A stretch of 64,000 nucleotides of DNA from DATDAH01 sp963845425 (lineage in GTDB: Bacteria > Actinomycetota > Acidimicrobiia > Acidimicrobiales > DATDAH01), in contig CAWJSC010000010.1 of assembly GCA_963845425.1 (NCBI GenBank), forward strand, positions 806,001 to 870,000, read 5' to 3'. The first letter of the stretch is position 1; every line of letters begins with the position of its first letter. A model generated the notes under the pieces. The model was not told the origin of the DNA and ran no database searches. It saw only the letters and a list, made by a program, of their open reading frames with translations. The position numbers and the translations under genes were made by a program. This document shows, piece after piece, positions 17,022 to 28,386 of the stretch.

Positions 17022-17636
17022 TCACCAGTCGGCGGAGCGGGCGGCTTCGGCACCGATCGTGGTGTCGTCGCCGTGGCCGGTGTGCACGACCGTGTCCGGG
17101 GCGAGGCCGAGCAGTCGGGACCGGATGCTGGCCACGATGGTGTCGTAGTCCGAGAAGCTGCGGCCCGTCGCTCCCGGCCCGCCGTTGAAGAGCGTGTCGC
17201 CCGAGAAGAGGACATCCTCGGTGGCCGCCGAGAGGCAGCAGCCCCCCGGCGAATGACCCGGGGTGTGGAGCACCTCGAGGTTCGAGCCGCCGATCTCGAT
17301 GACCTGGCCGTCGGTCAGCTCCGCGTCGGGGGCCCGGTCGGGCCAGACCACGTCCCAGAGCATTCGGTCGTCAGGGTGCAGCCAGATCGGGGCGCCGACG
17401 GCCTCAGCCAGGGGCACCGCCGCGTTGATGTGGTCGTTGTGGCCGTGGGTACAGATCACGGCCACCACCCGCCGGGAGCCCACCCCGGCCACGATCGGCT
17501 GGTGGTCGTGGGCCGCGTCGACCACGACCACCTCGTCGTCGTCGCCCACCAGCCAGATGTTGTTGTCGACCTCGAAGTCCTCGCCGTCGAGGGTGAAGAT
17601 GCCCGAGGTGACGACGTTGTCGATCCGTAGCGTCAT
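17022..17636 (-). CDS. Metallo-beta-lactamase-fold hydrolase, partner of mycothiol formaldehyde dehydrogenase
   Basis: A 204-residue MBL-fold protein with the metal motif THGHNDH, a second His in LHTPGHSPGG, and an Asp in LFSGDTLF. It overlaps the preceding dehydrogenase by one base (TGATG). In actinobacteria this gene pair is recurrent, and the MBL protein is thought to hydrolyse the S-formylmycothiol product or a related thioester. That role is inferred from context. Confidence 0.87.
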   Translation of the reverse strand: MTLRIDNVVTSGIFTLDGEDFEVDNNIWLVGDDDEVVVVDAAHDHQPIVAGVGSRRVVAVICTHGHNDHINAAVPLAEAVGAPIWLHPDDRMLWDVVWPDRAPDAELTDGQVIEIGGSNLEVLHTPGHSPGGCCLSAATEDVLFSGDTLFNGGPGATGRSFSDYDTIVASIRSRLLGLAPDTVVHTGHGDDTTIGAEAARSADW

Positions 17637-18718
17637 CAGAAGACGACGACCGAGCGGAGCACCTCGCCGCGTTCCATCTTGTGGAACGCCTCCTCGACAC
17701 CGTCCAGCGGGATGGTCTCGCTCACGAACCTCCCGAGGTCGATGCGGCCGCTGAGGTGCATGTCGATCAACAGGGGGAAGTCCCGGGTGGGCAGGCAGTC
17801 GCCGTACCAGCTCGACTTCGTCGAGCCGCCCCGGCCGAAGATCTCGATCATCGGCAGTTCGACGGTGGCCTCGGGCGAGGGCACGCCCACCAGGACGAGG
17901 CGCCCCGCCAGATCACGGGCGTTGAAGGCCTGCACGAAGGTCTGGGGCAGGCCGATGGCCTCGATGGCCACGTCCACCCCGAGCCCACCGGTCAGCGCCT
18001 GGATAGCCTCGACGGCGTCGCCCTGGCCGGCGTTGACCGTGTCGGTGGCCCCGAAGCCGCGGGCCCATTCCAGCTTCTGGTCATCGAGGTCGACGGCGAT
18101 GATCTGGCGGGCCCCGGCCACCGCCGCTCCCATGATCGCGGCATCCCCGACACCCCCGCAGCCGAAGACGGCCACGGTCTCGCCCCGCTGGACCTCACCA
18201 GTGTTCACCGCAGCGCCGAAGCCGGCCATCACACCGCAGCCGATGAGACCGGCGGCCTCCGGCGGCGCGGCGGGGTCGACCTTCACGCACTGCTTGGCGT
18301 GGACCAGGGTCTTCTCGGCGAAGGCCCCGATCCCGAGCGCCGGGCTGAGGGGCTGGCCATCGAGGGTCATCGGCTGGGCCGCGTTCTTGGACTCGAAGCA
18401 GTACCAGGGTCGGCCCCGGACACAGGACCGGCACGTGCCGCAGGGGGCCCGCCAGGCGAGGATCACATAGTCGCCGGGGGCGACGTCCTCGACGCCCGCG
18501 CCGACCGACTCGACGATGCCCGCCGCCTCGTGGCCGAGCAGGAAGGGGAACTCGTCGTTGATGGCGCCCTCCCGGTAGTGCAGGTCGGTGTGGCAGACCC
18601 CGCACGCCTTCACCGCGACGACGGCCTCGCCCGGCCCCGGATCGGGGATGTCGATCGTCTCGATCGTGACCGGCTCACCCTTGGCGCGGGACACGATCCC
18701 CCGGACCTGCTGACCCAT
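17636..18718 (-). CDS. mscR: S-(hydroxymethyl)mycothiol dehydrogenase
   Basis: A 360-residue zinc-dependent medium-chain alcohol dehydrogenase. Catalytic zinc ligands are in KACGVCHTDLHYRE and LLGHEAAGIV; structural-zinc cysteines are in CGTCRSCVRGRPWYC. NAD motif is FGCGGVGDAAIM. The sequence HTDLHYREG ... FESKNAAQPMTLDG ... GIGAFAEKTLV closely follows mycothiol-dependent formaldehyde dehydrogenase (MscR/AdhE2). It detoxifies formaldehyde through mycothiol and can act as S-nitrosomycothiol reductase. The ATG at 18718 is preceded by GAGGAGGCAG. The MBL partner follows directly. Confidence 0.9.
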   Translation of the reverse strand: MGQQVRGIVSRAKGEPVTIETIDIPDPGPGEAVVAVKACGVCHTDLHYREGAINDEFPFLLGHEAAGIVESVGAGVEDVAPGDYVILAWRAPCGTCRSCVRGRPWYCFESKNAAQPMTLDGQPLSPALGIGAFAEKTLVHAKQCVKVDPAAPPEAAGLIGCGVMAGFGAAVNTGEVQRGETVAVFGCGGVGDAAIMGAAVAGARQIIAVDLDDQKLEWARGFGATDTVNAGQGDAVEAIQALTGGLGVDVAIEAIGLPQTFVQAFNARDLAGRLVLVGVPSPEATVELPMIEIFGRGGSTKSSWYGDCLPTRDFPLLIDMHLSGRIDLGRFVSETIPLDGVEEAFHKMERGEVLRSVVVF

Positions 18719-18767
18719 CTGACTGCCTCCTCGGCTCGCTGCTGCGCCGGATCGTAGGCTGCGGCCC

Positions 18768-19400
18768 ATGCCCACCGAGCTCGATGCCGTCATCCGCACC
18801 GTCGAGGAGCTCCGGGAGGTCGTAGCCCCGCCCAACGAGGGGGTGGCCATGAAGTTGGGCGACCGCCTCGACCAGTTCGCCCGGGACTTCATCGCGGAGT
18901 GCCCCTTCCTCGTGCTCGCCACGGCGTCGGCCGAGGGCCGGGGCGACGCCTCCCCCAAGGGCGACGACCCCGGCTTCGTGCTCGTGGAGGACGACGACAC
19001 CCTGGTCATCCCCGACCGCCCGGGCAACAACCTCGCCTTCGGCCTCACCAACATCATCGAGACGGGCCAGGTCGGTCTGCTCTTCATCATCCCCGGTACC
19101 ACCGAGACCCTGCGGGTGAACGGCCGGGCGGAGCTCGTCCGCGATCCCGAGCTGCTCGCGGACCTGGCCGCCCGGGGCAAGCCGGCCGTCCTGGCCATCC
19201 GGGTCCACGTGGAGGAGGTCTTCTTCCACTGCGCCAAGGCCTTCATCCGCTCCCAGCTCTGGAAGCACGAGACGTGGCCCCCCAAGAGGAAGATCAGCTT
19301 CGGCGCCATGTTCGCCGCCAAGCTGGACGCCGCCGACGACGAGGCCCTCGTCACCATGATCGACGAGAGCGTCGAGGAGAACTACCGCACCGCGCTCTAG
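18768..19400 (+). CDS. Pyridoxamine 5'-phosphate oxidase-fold flavoprotein (MSMEG_1061-like)
   Basis: A 210-residue split-barrel flavin-binding protein. Recognised by the N-terminal helix, FLVLATASAEGRGDASPKGD (flavin-binding strand), IPDRPGNNLAFGLTNI and the C-terminal WPPKRKISFGAMFAAKL. Relatives are annotated as PPOX-class FMN- or F420-binding oxidoreductases. Substrate unknown. It diverges from mscR with a 49-base gap, so shared regulation is possible. Confidence 0.82.
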   Translation: MPTELDAVIRTVEELREVVAPPNEGVAMKLGDRLDQFARDFIAECPFLVLATASAEGRGDASPKGDDPGFVLVEDDDTLVIPDRPGNNLAFGLTNIIETGQVGLLFIIPGTTETLRVNGRAELVRDPELLADLAARGKPAVLAIRVHVEEVFFHCAKAFIRSQLWKHETWPPKRKISFGAMFAAKLDAADDEALVTMIDESVEENYRTAL

Positions 19401-20351
19401 TCAGCGGAACTCGGGCTGCTCCCAGTCGGGGAAGACGTCGGGGAGGTCCTTGGTCACCGTGCCGGTGAAGGTGGGCGGGCGCTTCTCCAGGAAGGATGTG
19501 ACACCCGCCAGGGCGTCGGCCGAGCGGCCCGTGGCGTTGATGGCCCGGGAGTCGGCCCGGTGGGCCTCCATGGGGTGAGTGGCGCCGAGCATCCGCCACA
19601 TGAGCTGCCGGGTGAGGGCGACCGAGACGGCTGAGGTGTTGGCCGCGATGCCGTCGGCCAGCTCCCGGGCGGCGGGCAGGAGCTCGTCGGTGGGATGCAG
19701 GCTGCGGACCAGCCCACCGGCCAGCGCCTCGGAGGCGGGGAACACGTCGCCCTTGTAGGCCCACTCCAGCGCCTGGTCGATGCCGACGAGGCGGGGCAGG
19801 AACCAGCTCGAGCAGGCCTCGGGGACGATCCCCCGGCGGGCGAACACAAAGCCCATGCGGGCGTCCTCGGCGGCCAGCCGGATGTCCATGGCCAGGGTCA
19901 TCGTGATGCCGACGCCGACCGCCGGGCCGTTGATGGCCGCGATGATCGGCTTCTTCAGGTCGAAGATGCGCAGGGTGATCATCCCGCCCCCGTCGCGCCG
20001 CTCCTCGGGGGCCGAAGACGAGTCCGGCGAGTCGGCTGACGCTGCGGAGCGGAGCGCAGCAGCAGGATCCATCTCCCCTGATCGGCGGAGCCGGCGGAGC
20101 GGAGGCGGAGCCATGTGACGGTCGTAATCGAATGTCTGGGCACCCAACGACAGATCAGCGCCGGCGCAGAAGGCCCGGCCCCGACCGATCACGATCACGG
20201 CACGCACGGCGTCGTCCTCGTCGATGCGGTCGAACACGTCGAGCAGCTCGATGGCCATCTGCGCGGTGAGGGCGTTGAGCTTCTCGGGCCGGTCCAGGGT
20301 GATCGTGGCGACGCCGCCCTGCACCCGATAGTCGATCTCTTCGTAGGTCAC
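19401..20351 (-). CDS. Enoyl-CoA hydratase/isomerase (crotonase) with low-complexity insert
   Basis: A 316-residue crotonase-fold protein. Oxyanion-hole strands are FCAGADLS and INGPAVGVGITMTLAMDI; the downstream glutamate lies in GIVPEACSSW, while the other usual catalytic Glu position is not acidic. Between the two strands is an unusual segment of about 40 residues rich in Arg/Ala/Ser/Pro (APPPLRRLRRSGEMDPAAA ... DSSSAPEERRDGG), encoded by GC-rich repetitive DNA near 20000-20110. The start is uncertain: GTG at 20351 is used (TYEEIDYRVQGG); an ATG at 20378 would overlap the azlC start. Confidence 0.82.
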   Translation of the reverse strand: MTYEEIDYRVQGGVATITLDRPEKLNALTAQMAIELLDVFDRIDEDDAVRAVIVIGRGRAFCAGADLSLGAQTFDYDRHMAPPPLRRLRRSGEMDPAAALRSAASADSPDSSSAPEERRDGGGMITLRIFDLKKPIIAAINGPAVGVGITMTLAMDIRLAAEDARMGFVFARRGIVPEACSSWFLPRLVGIDQALEWAYKGDVFPASEALAGGLVRSLHPTDELLPAARELADGIAANTSAVSVALTRQLMWRMLGATHPMEAHRADSRAINATGRSADALAGVTSFLEKRPPTFTGTVTKDLPDVFPDWEQPEFR

Positions 20352-20376
20352 GGTCGACCATGATGGCCGCCCGGCC

Positions 20377-21072
20377 ATGACCGACCCCGCCCCGCCCACC
20401 GCAGCCCCTCCCCCGTTCCGCCGGCGAGACGGGTTCGTCGTGGCCTTCGCCGTCGGCGTCTTCGGTGTGGCCTTCGGCGTGTTCGCCGTGGCCACGGGCT
20501 TCAGCGTGGCCCAGGCCCAGGTCATGTCGATCCTGGTGTTCACCGGCGGCTCGCAGTTCGCCGCGGTCGGCGTGATCAGCTCTGGGGGGACCACGGCGGC
20601 GGCGTTCGCCTCGGCCGGCCTGCTCGCAGCCCGAAACGGGATGTACGGCCTCGTGCTCAACCCGATGCTGAAGGGCGGCCGGGGACGACGGCTGCTCGCG
20701 GCGCACGTCGTGCTCGACGAGTCCACCGCCATGGCCGTGGCCCAGCGGGATCCCGCCGAGGGGGAGAAGGCGTTCTGGTTCACCGGGATCGCGGTCTTCG
20801 TCCTCTGGAACCTCGGGACCCTGGCGGGGACCCTCGGCGGGAGCGCCATCGGCGACCCCGAGACCTACGGCCTCGACGCCGCCTTCCCCGCCGGGTTCAT
20901 CGCCCTCATGGCCCCCCACCTGCGCAAGAGGCCCGGCCTGATCGCCGCGGTGGCGGGCGGGTTCATCGCCTTCGTCAGCATCCCCCTCCTCCCCGCCGGC
21001 GCCCCCATCCTCCTCGCCTCCCTCGGCGTCATCCCTGCCTACCTCTACCTGCGCCGAGAGGCCCCCGCATGA
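20377..21072 (+). CDS. azlC: AzlC family branched-chain amino acid exporter subunit
   Basis: A 231-residue polytopic membrane protein. VFTGGSQFAAVG and ARNGMYGLVL are typical AzlC segments. With AzlD it forms a branched-chain amino acid export complex in the membrane. Its stop (GCATGA at 21067-21072) is the site where azlD would normally start with an ATGA overlap; a palindromic insertion now separates the two genes. Confidence 0.85.
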   Translation: MTDPAPPTAAPPPFRRRDGFVVAFAVGVFGVAFGVFAVATGFSVAQAQVMSILVFTGGSQFAAVGVISSGGTTAAAFASAGLLAARNGMYGLVLNPMLKGGRGRRLLAAHVVLDESTAMAVAQRDPAEGEKAFWFTGIAVFVLWNLGTLAGTLGGSAIGDPETYGLDAAFPAGFIALMAPHLRKRPGLIAAVAGGFIAFVSIPLLPAGAPILLASLGVIPAYLYLRREAPA

Positions 21073-21163
21073 GCTGGTTCGGTGGCCCCCTCACCCAAAT
21101 TGCGCCGATTCGTCACCCTCAGCGTGACAGATCGGCGCAATTTCAGGTCGTGGCATGAGCTGG
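21067..21163. repeat. Palindromic insertion with 11-bp flanking direct repeats, copy 2
   Basis: The 11-mer GCATGAGCTGG occurs at 21067-21077 and again at 21153-21163. Between them are 75 bases with a strong palindrome: arms 21097-21116 and 21124-21143, two mismatches in 20, loop CCTCAGC. The second direct repeat contains the azlD start and the first contains the azlC stop, so the element appears to have split an ATGA overlap and duplicated its target. A related palindrome is at 15573-15619. Confidence 0.75.
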
Positions 21164-21457
21164 ATGGCGATCATCCTGCTGGGGGTGCTGTCCTACGGGC
21201 TGAAGGCGACCGGCCTGCTCGTACTCGACCACGTGCGGGTGCCGCGCGGCTTCACCGAGATCACCGCGCTCCTACCCCCGGCGTTGCTGGCGGCCCTCGT
21301 CGTCGTCCAGACCTTCGCCGACGGCACCACCCTCGTCCTCGACGCCCGCGCCGCCGGCCTGCTCGCCGGCATCGTCGCCGTCTACCTCCGCGCCCCGTTC
21401 CTGGTGGTCGTCATCACCGCGGCGGGCGTGACCGCCGCGCTGCGAGCGCTGGCCTAG
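21155..21457 (+). CDS. azlD: AzlD family small membrane protein
   Basis: A 100-residue protein with three to four hydrophobic segments (MAIILLGVLSYGLKATG, LLPPALLAALVVVQTFAD, LLAGIVAVYLRAPFLVVVI). Small partner of AzlC in branched-chain amino acid export. Its ATG lies in the second copy of the 11-bp direct repeat. Its stop shares CTAG with the convergent ftsX stop. Confidence 0.87.
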   Translation: MSWMAIILLGVLSYGLKATGLLVLDHVRVPRGFTEITALLPPALLAALVVVQTFADGTTLVLDARAAGLLAGIVAVYLRAPFLVVVITAAGVTAALRALA

Positions 21458-22347
21458 ACCTTCAGGAAGCGGCTGACGGCGATGCCGGAGCCGAGGAGGC
21501 TCACGAAGGCGCCGGCGGCGAGAAGGAGCAGGGAGGCCTTCGCGATGTCGCTGTTGGTCACGTCGAAGGTGGACAGGATGCCGGCGTTCTCGCCCGCGGC
21601 CTGGTCCTGGAGGTCACCGATGAACAGACGGGTCATCCCGATCGCGAACAGGGAGCCGATGAGCCCCTGGATGAAGCCCTCCACCATGAACGGGATGCGG
21701 ATGAACCAGTTGGTGGCCCCGACCAGCTTCATGACCTCGATGTCACGCCGCCGGTTGAAGATGGCCATCTGGATCGTGTTCAGGACCAGCAGGGTGGCGG
21801 CGACGACCAGCAGGACGGCCGCGACGGCGGAGCGCGACGACAGGAAGCCGAAGAAGTTCTCGACCTGCTTGAGCGCCTCGCTGGAGAAGGCGACCTCACG
21901 CACGCCGGGCTGGGTCTCGAAGACCGCACCGAGTGCCTCGACCGAGTCGGTCTCGGCGTCGACCGGCTTCACCTTGAACGAGGGCGGGAGGATCTCCGGC
22001 TCCACGTTCTCGATGAGCTGGGGGTCGTCGGCGAAGAGATCCTGGAACTCCTCGTAGGCGCACTGCTGGTCGCAGAAGTCCGCCGAACGGATCTGGGGGT
22101 TGTCCTCCAGCTCGGTGCGGACCGCGTCGATCTGGGCGTCGGTGGCGTTGGGGTTCATGAAGACGATGAACTCCACCCCGCCCTCGAACTGCTGCTGGGC
22201 CCCTTCGACCCCGCGGCCGATCAGGTAGGCGGTGCCCACCAGGGTGAGCGAGACGGCCACCGTCGCGATCGTGGCGATGGTGAGGGTGATGTTGCGCTTG
22301 AGGTTGATGCCGACCTCGCGCGAGAGGTAACTGACCTTGATCGCCAT
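21454..22347 (-). CDS. ftsX: Cell division protein FtsX
   Basis: A 297-residue membrane protein of the FtsX/ABC permease family. An N-terminal membrane segment (TIATVAVSLTLVGTAYLI) is followed by an extracytoplasmic domain with a Cys-containing loop (FCDQQCAYEEFQ) and three C-terminal membrane segments. It works with FtsE to regulate peptidoglycan hydrolases during division. It lies 6 bases after ftsE. Confidence 0.93.
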   Translation of the reverse strand: MAIKVSYLSREVGINLKRNITLTIATIATVAVSLTLVGTAYLIGRGVEGAQQQFEGGVEFIVFMNPNATDAQIDAVRTELEDNPQIRSADFCDQQCAYEEFQDLFADDPQLIENVEPEILPPSFKVKPVDAETDSVEALGAVFETQPGVREVAFSSEALKQVENFFGFLSSRSAVAAVLLVVAATLLVLNTIQMAIFNRRRDIEVMKLVGATNWFIRIPFMVEGFIQGLIGSLFAIGMTRLFIGDLQDQAAGENAGILSTFDVTNSDIAKASLLLLAAGAFVSLLGSGIAVSRFLKV

Positions 22348-22353
22348 GGCCGG

Positions 22354-23034
22354 CTACTCGTACACGCCGCGGGCCTGGTCGCGGACGATGACCCCGCGGT
22401 CCAGCTGCAACACGCGGCGGCGCATGCTGTCGACGATCGAACGGTCGTGGGTGCACATCACCACGGTGGTCCCGGTCCGGTTGATCCGGTCCAAGAGCCG
22501 CATGATGCCCACCGACGTGTTGGGATCCAAGTTCCCCGTGGGCTCGTCGGCCAGCAGGATCAGGGGACGGTTGACGAAGGCCCGGGCGATCGACACCCGC
22601 TGCTGCTCACCACCCGAGAGCTCGTTGGGCATGTTCTTGTCCTTGTCGGACAAGCCGACCAGCTCGAGGATCGCCGGGACCTGACTGCGGATGACGTTGT
22701 TCGGGCGGCCGATGACCTCGAGGGCAAAGGCCACGTTCTCATAGACCGTCTTGTTGGGCAGGAGCTTGAAGTCCTGGAAGACGCACCCGATGTTGCGGCG
22801 CAGGTAGGGCACCTTCCATGGGGTGAGCTTCACGATGTCCTTCCCGGCGACGAAGATGCGGCCTTCGTCAGGGACCTCTTCGTGGTTGAGCAGGCGGATG
22901 AAGGTCGACTTGCCGGAGCCGGACGGCCCGACCAGGAAGACGAACTCGCCCTTCTGGATCTCGGCGTTGGCATCGCGGAGGGCGAAGACCTGCCCACCCA
23001 TGTAGTGCTTCGTGACGTTCTCGAGCTTGATCAT
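22354..23034 (-). CDS. ftsE: Cell division ATP-binding protein FtsE
   Basis: A 226-residue ABC ATPase. Walker A is GPSGSGKSTFIR, signature NELSGGEQQRVSIARA, Walker B LILLADEPTGNLDP, and the switch His is in VMCTHDRS. It pairs with FtsX at the cytoplasmic membrane. The order prfB / ftsE / ftsX is conserved in actinobacteria; smpB, often next, is not here. Confidence 0.95.
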   Translation of the reverse strand: MIKLENVTKHYMGGQVFALRDANAEIQKGEFVFLVGPSGSGKSTFIRLLNHEEVPDEGRIFVAGKDIVKLTPWKVPYLRRNIGCVFQDFKLLPNKTVYENVAFALEVIGRPNNVIRSQVPAILELVGLSDKDKNMPNELSGGEQQRVSIARAFVNRPLILLADEPTGNLDPNTSVGIMRLLDRINRTGTTVVMCTHDRSIVDSMRRRVLQLDRGVIVRDQARGVYE

Positions 23035-23170
23035 GTGGGGGGATGCGGGTACCGGAGGGTCGGAGTTCGATGGCGGGTGCCGTGGTGCAGAGCGCAGTCC
23101 CGCCCGAGGCCGCGTACTCGACGGGAGAATCTACCAGTCGGCTCCGGCGGATCCGCGGGATGGTCAGGGG

Positions 23171-24283
23171 TCATGTCCCCTCTCCTTCGGCCCGCGACCA
23201 CCGCAGGTAAGCCTCCATGAAGTCGTCCACCTGGCCGTCCAGCACCGCCTGGATGTTGCCCATCTCGAAGTTGCTGCGGTGGTCCTTCACCCGCTGCTCA
23301 GGGTGCATGAAGTAGGAACGGATCTGGTTGGCCCACTCGGCGCTGCGCTGGTCACCGGCCAGTTCGTTGAGGTGGTCCTGGTGCTCCTTGCGCCGGAGGT
23401 CGGCCAGCCGGGCCTTCAGGATCTCCATCGCCTTGTCCCGGTTCTGGTGCTGGCTGCGCTGGTTCTGGCAGGACGTGACGATGCCCGTGGGCAGGTGGGT
23501 GATCCGTACCGCCGAATCGGTCACGTTGACGTGCTGACCACCGGCCCCCGAGGACCGGTAGGTGTCGATGCGGAGGTCCTTCTCGTCGATGTCGATCTCG
23601 TCGTCGGCCGCGTCGAGGGCGGGCACGACCATGACCGAGGCGAAGGCCGTGTGCCGCCGGGCCTGGCTGTCGAAGGGCGAGATCCGGATGAGGCGGTGGA
23701 CGCCCCCCTCCCCCTGCAGCCAGCCGTAGGCGTGGCGACCCTGGACCATGAAGGTGGCCGAGCTGATACCCGCCTCCTGGCCGGCCTGGGCCTCCTCCAT
23801 CTCGACCTTGAAGCCCTTGCGCTCCGCCCAGCGTTGGTACATGCGGGCCAACATCTCGGCCCAGTCCTGGGAGTCGGTGCCGCCGGCCCCCGAATGGACT
23901 TCGACCACCGCGTCCCGCTCGTCGTACTCGCCCTGGAAGAGGGCCCGCAGCTCCAGCTCGTCGAAGGTGGACGACAGGGTGGTGATGGCCTCGTCGATCT
24001 CGGGCTCGAGCGACTCGTCCCGTTCCTCCCGGGCCATCTCGGCCAGGGTGGCGGCGTCATCCACGTCGGCGCTCAGCCGGCCGACGAGCTCCAGGTCGTC
24101 GACGACCCCGGCCAGCTCACCGGTGACCTTGCGGGCCTTGTCGGGGTCGTCCCAGAGGTCGGGTCGGGAGGCCTCGGTCTCCAACTCGGGGCGGCGGGCT
24201 CGGAGGTCGTCAGCCCGCAGGTACGTCTCGGCCGCAGCCAGGCGACGACGGAGGGCGGCGACGTCCTCGGAGAAGTCCTTCAT
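23171..24283 (-). CDS. prfB: Peptide chain release factor 2
   Basis: A 370-residue class I release factor. RF2 marks are the SPF anticodon-like tripeptide in RISPFDSQARRH and the peptidyl-hydrolase GGQ in SSGAGGQHVNVTDSAVR. It recognises UGA and UAA. The reading frame is continuous from the ATG at 24283 (MKDFSEDVAALRRRL), so the programmed +1 frameshift found in many prfB genes is absent. It follows secA by 9 bases. Confidence 0.95.
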   Translation of the reverse strand: MKDFSEDVAALRRRLAAAETYLRADDLRARRPELETEASRPDLWDDPDKARKVTGELAGVVDDLELVGRLSADVDDAATLAEMAREERDESLEPEIDEAITTLSSTFDELELRALFQGEYDERDAVVEVHSGAGGTDSQDWAEMLARMYQRWAERKGFKVEMEEAQAGQEAGISSATFMVQGRHAYGWLQGEGGVHRLIRISPFDSQARRHTAFASVMVVPALDAADDEIDIDEKDLRIDTYRSSGAGGQHVNVTDSAVRITHLPTGIVTSCQNQRSQHQNRDKAMEILKARLADLRRKEHQDHLNELAGDQRSAEWANQIRSYFMHPEQRVKDHRSNFEMGNIQAVLDGQVDDFMEAYLRWSRAEGEGT

Positions 24284-24292
24284 CGGGCCGGC

Positions 24293-27001
<2,709 letters not shown>

Positions 27002-27036
27002 GGTTGATGGAGGCTACCGGGGCGCTCGCGGGACCC

Positions 27037-27729
27037 TCAGGCAGCCACCAACCCGGCGCCCAGTGCGGCCCGTGCCGCGTCCGGATAGCCGGCGGCCCGA
27101 CCGCGGGCGAGGAGGTTGCGGACCTGGTTGCGGGCTGCTTCCACCCGGATCCCCACGACATCCGCCGCGGCCGCCCAGTCCGCGCCGCCGGCCAGCGCGG
27201 CGAGCACCGCTCCCTCGCGCTCGCTCACCACGTCGCCAGGGGCCAGCCAGGCCCTGACGTCCGCGGCCACGCCCGCCCAGGTCGCGGGACCGAGGACGGG
27301 CCACCCACCATGGAGCCCCCGGATGACCCGGGCGGCCTCCTCGAGGGCATCGACCTTGTCGAGTTCCCCGAGCGCTCCGGCCCGGACCGCAGCGACGGTC
27401 TTCGCCGGCGGGTCCTGGTCGGTGGTCAGCACCGCCACCCGGACGAGCGGCATCACCTCGGTGATGGCGTAGGCGGTCTCGACGCCGCCGGCATAGCCCA
27501 TGCTCAGCGAGCACACGACGACATCGGGGGCCAGGGCCCGCACCGCGGCGATCAGATCGGTACCAGGGCCGGCCTCGGCCACGACCTCCAGGTCGGTCTC
27601 GTCCTCGAGGGCGGTCAGCAGGCCCCGCCGGTACAGGCCGTTGTCGTCGCCGAGGACGACCCGGACGGGGTCGTCGGACAGGTCGTCCACTCCGAAGAAG
27701 AGGTCGGGGTCGTCGAAGAGCGGCTCCAC
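27037..27729 (-). CDS. LuxR-type regulator with degenerate receiver domain
   Basis: A 230-residue protein with a response-regulator-like N-terminal domain (VRVVLGDDNGLYRRGLLTAL at about residues 22-41) and a C-terminal LuxR-type helix-turn-helix (VVSEREGAVLAALAGGADW, then VEAARNQVRNLLARG). The strand that should carry the phospho-acceptor Asp reads DVVVCSLSM, so Asp is replaced by Ser; the switch Thr and Lys (VLTTD, ELDKVD) remain. It is probably not controlled by phosphorylation (inference). GTG start at 27729 chosen from the domain boundary. It lies between comF and secA. Confidence 0.78.
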   Translation of the reverse strand: MEPLFDDPDLFFGVDDLSDDPVRVVLGDDNGLYRRGLLTALEDETDLEVVAEAGPGTDLIAAVRALAPDVVVCSLSMGYAGGVETAYAITEVMPLVRVAVLTTDQDPPAKTVAAVRAGALGELDKVDALEEAARVIRGLHGGWPVLGPATWAGVAADVRAWLAPGDVVSEREGAVLAALAGGADWAAAADVVGIRVEAARNQVRNLLARGRAAGYPDAARAALGAGLVAA

Positions 27730-27760
27730 GCAGGATCCATCGGCAGGTGGGCCCCGACTC

Positions 27761-28333
27761 TCAACCTGGCGTGGCCGCGAGGGCGAGGGCCAGGACGCGT
27801 CCGGCGCCCGCTTCCCGCAGAGCACGGGCCGCGGCTGCGAGCGAGCCGCCGGTCGTCACCACGTCGTCGACGACGAGCACCGCGCCCCCCACCCGGCCGC
27901 GGGCACCGAGGGCCGGGCCCACCAGGCGGCGCTGCCGATCGAGGCCGGTCTGGGGCCGGGAGCCCGTTCGGACGAGGAGCCGACGCGCCGGTCGATCCAG
28001 GTACCGGGCAACCCGGCGGGCCAGCAGTTGGCCTTGGTCGTAGCCCCGCGCCCGCCGATGGGCCGGATCCGCCGGCACCCAGGTGACGAGATCCACCTCC
28101 TCGTCGACCAGGGCGATCGCCGACCGCACGAGGGCGCCGAGCGCGCTCCGCCGGTTCGTGTACTTCAGCGCGCGGATCAGCTCCCGGCCGACCCCGTCGT
28201 AGGCCATGAGGGCCCAGGCCCGGTCGACCGCCTCGACCGCCACCGAAGGGGCGGGGCGGACACCGGCCGCGCACGCGGCGCACACCGGCCCCGCGGCCGC
28301 TCCGCAGGTCACGCACCTCGACGCCAGGAGCAC
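27761..28333 (-). CDS. ComF family phosphoribosyltransferase-like protein
   Basis: A 190-residue ComF-like protein. N-terminal zinc-type cysteines CVTCG ... CAAC, then ALKYTNRR, VPADPAHRRARGYDQGQLLAR, and the PRPP-binding loop VLVVDDVVTTGGSL. In competent bacteria ComF supports DNA uptake; in actinobacteria the role is unclear. It is the first gene of the run leading to secA and diverges from the YczE-like gene. Confidence 0.88.
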   Translation of the reverse strand: MLLASRCVTCGAAAGPVCAACAAGVRPAPSVAVEAVDRAWALMAYDGVGRELIRALKYTNRRSALGALVRSAIALVDEEVDLVTWVPADPAHRRARGYDQGQLLARRVARYLDRPARRLLVRTGSRPQTGLDRQRRLVGPALGARGRVGGAVLVVDDVVTTGGSLAAAARALREAGAGRVLALALAATPG

Positions 28334-28386
28334 CTGGGCAAAGCTACGGCCGGGGGGTGACAGCCCACCGGTAGCGTCAGGCGCCC

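Noticed and set aside
23171..24283. Programmed frameshift in prfB
   Set aside because: The gene is one continuous frame with no early in-frame UGA, so autoregulatory frameshifting is absent.
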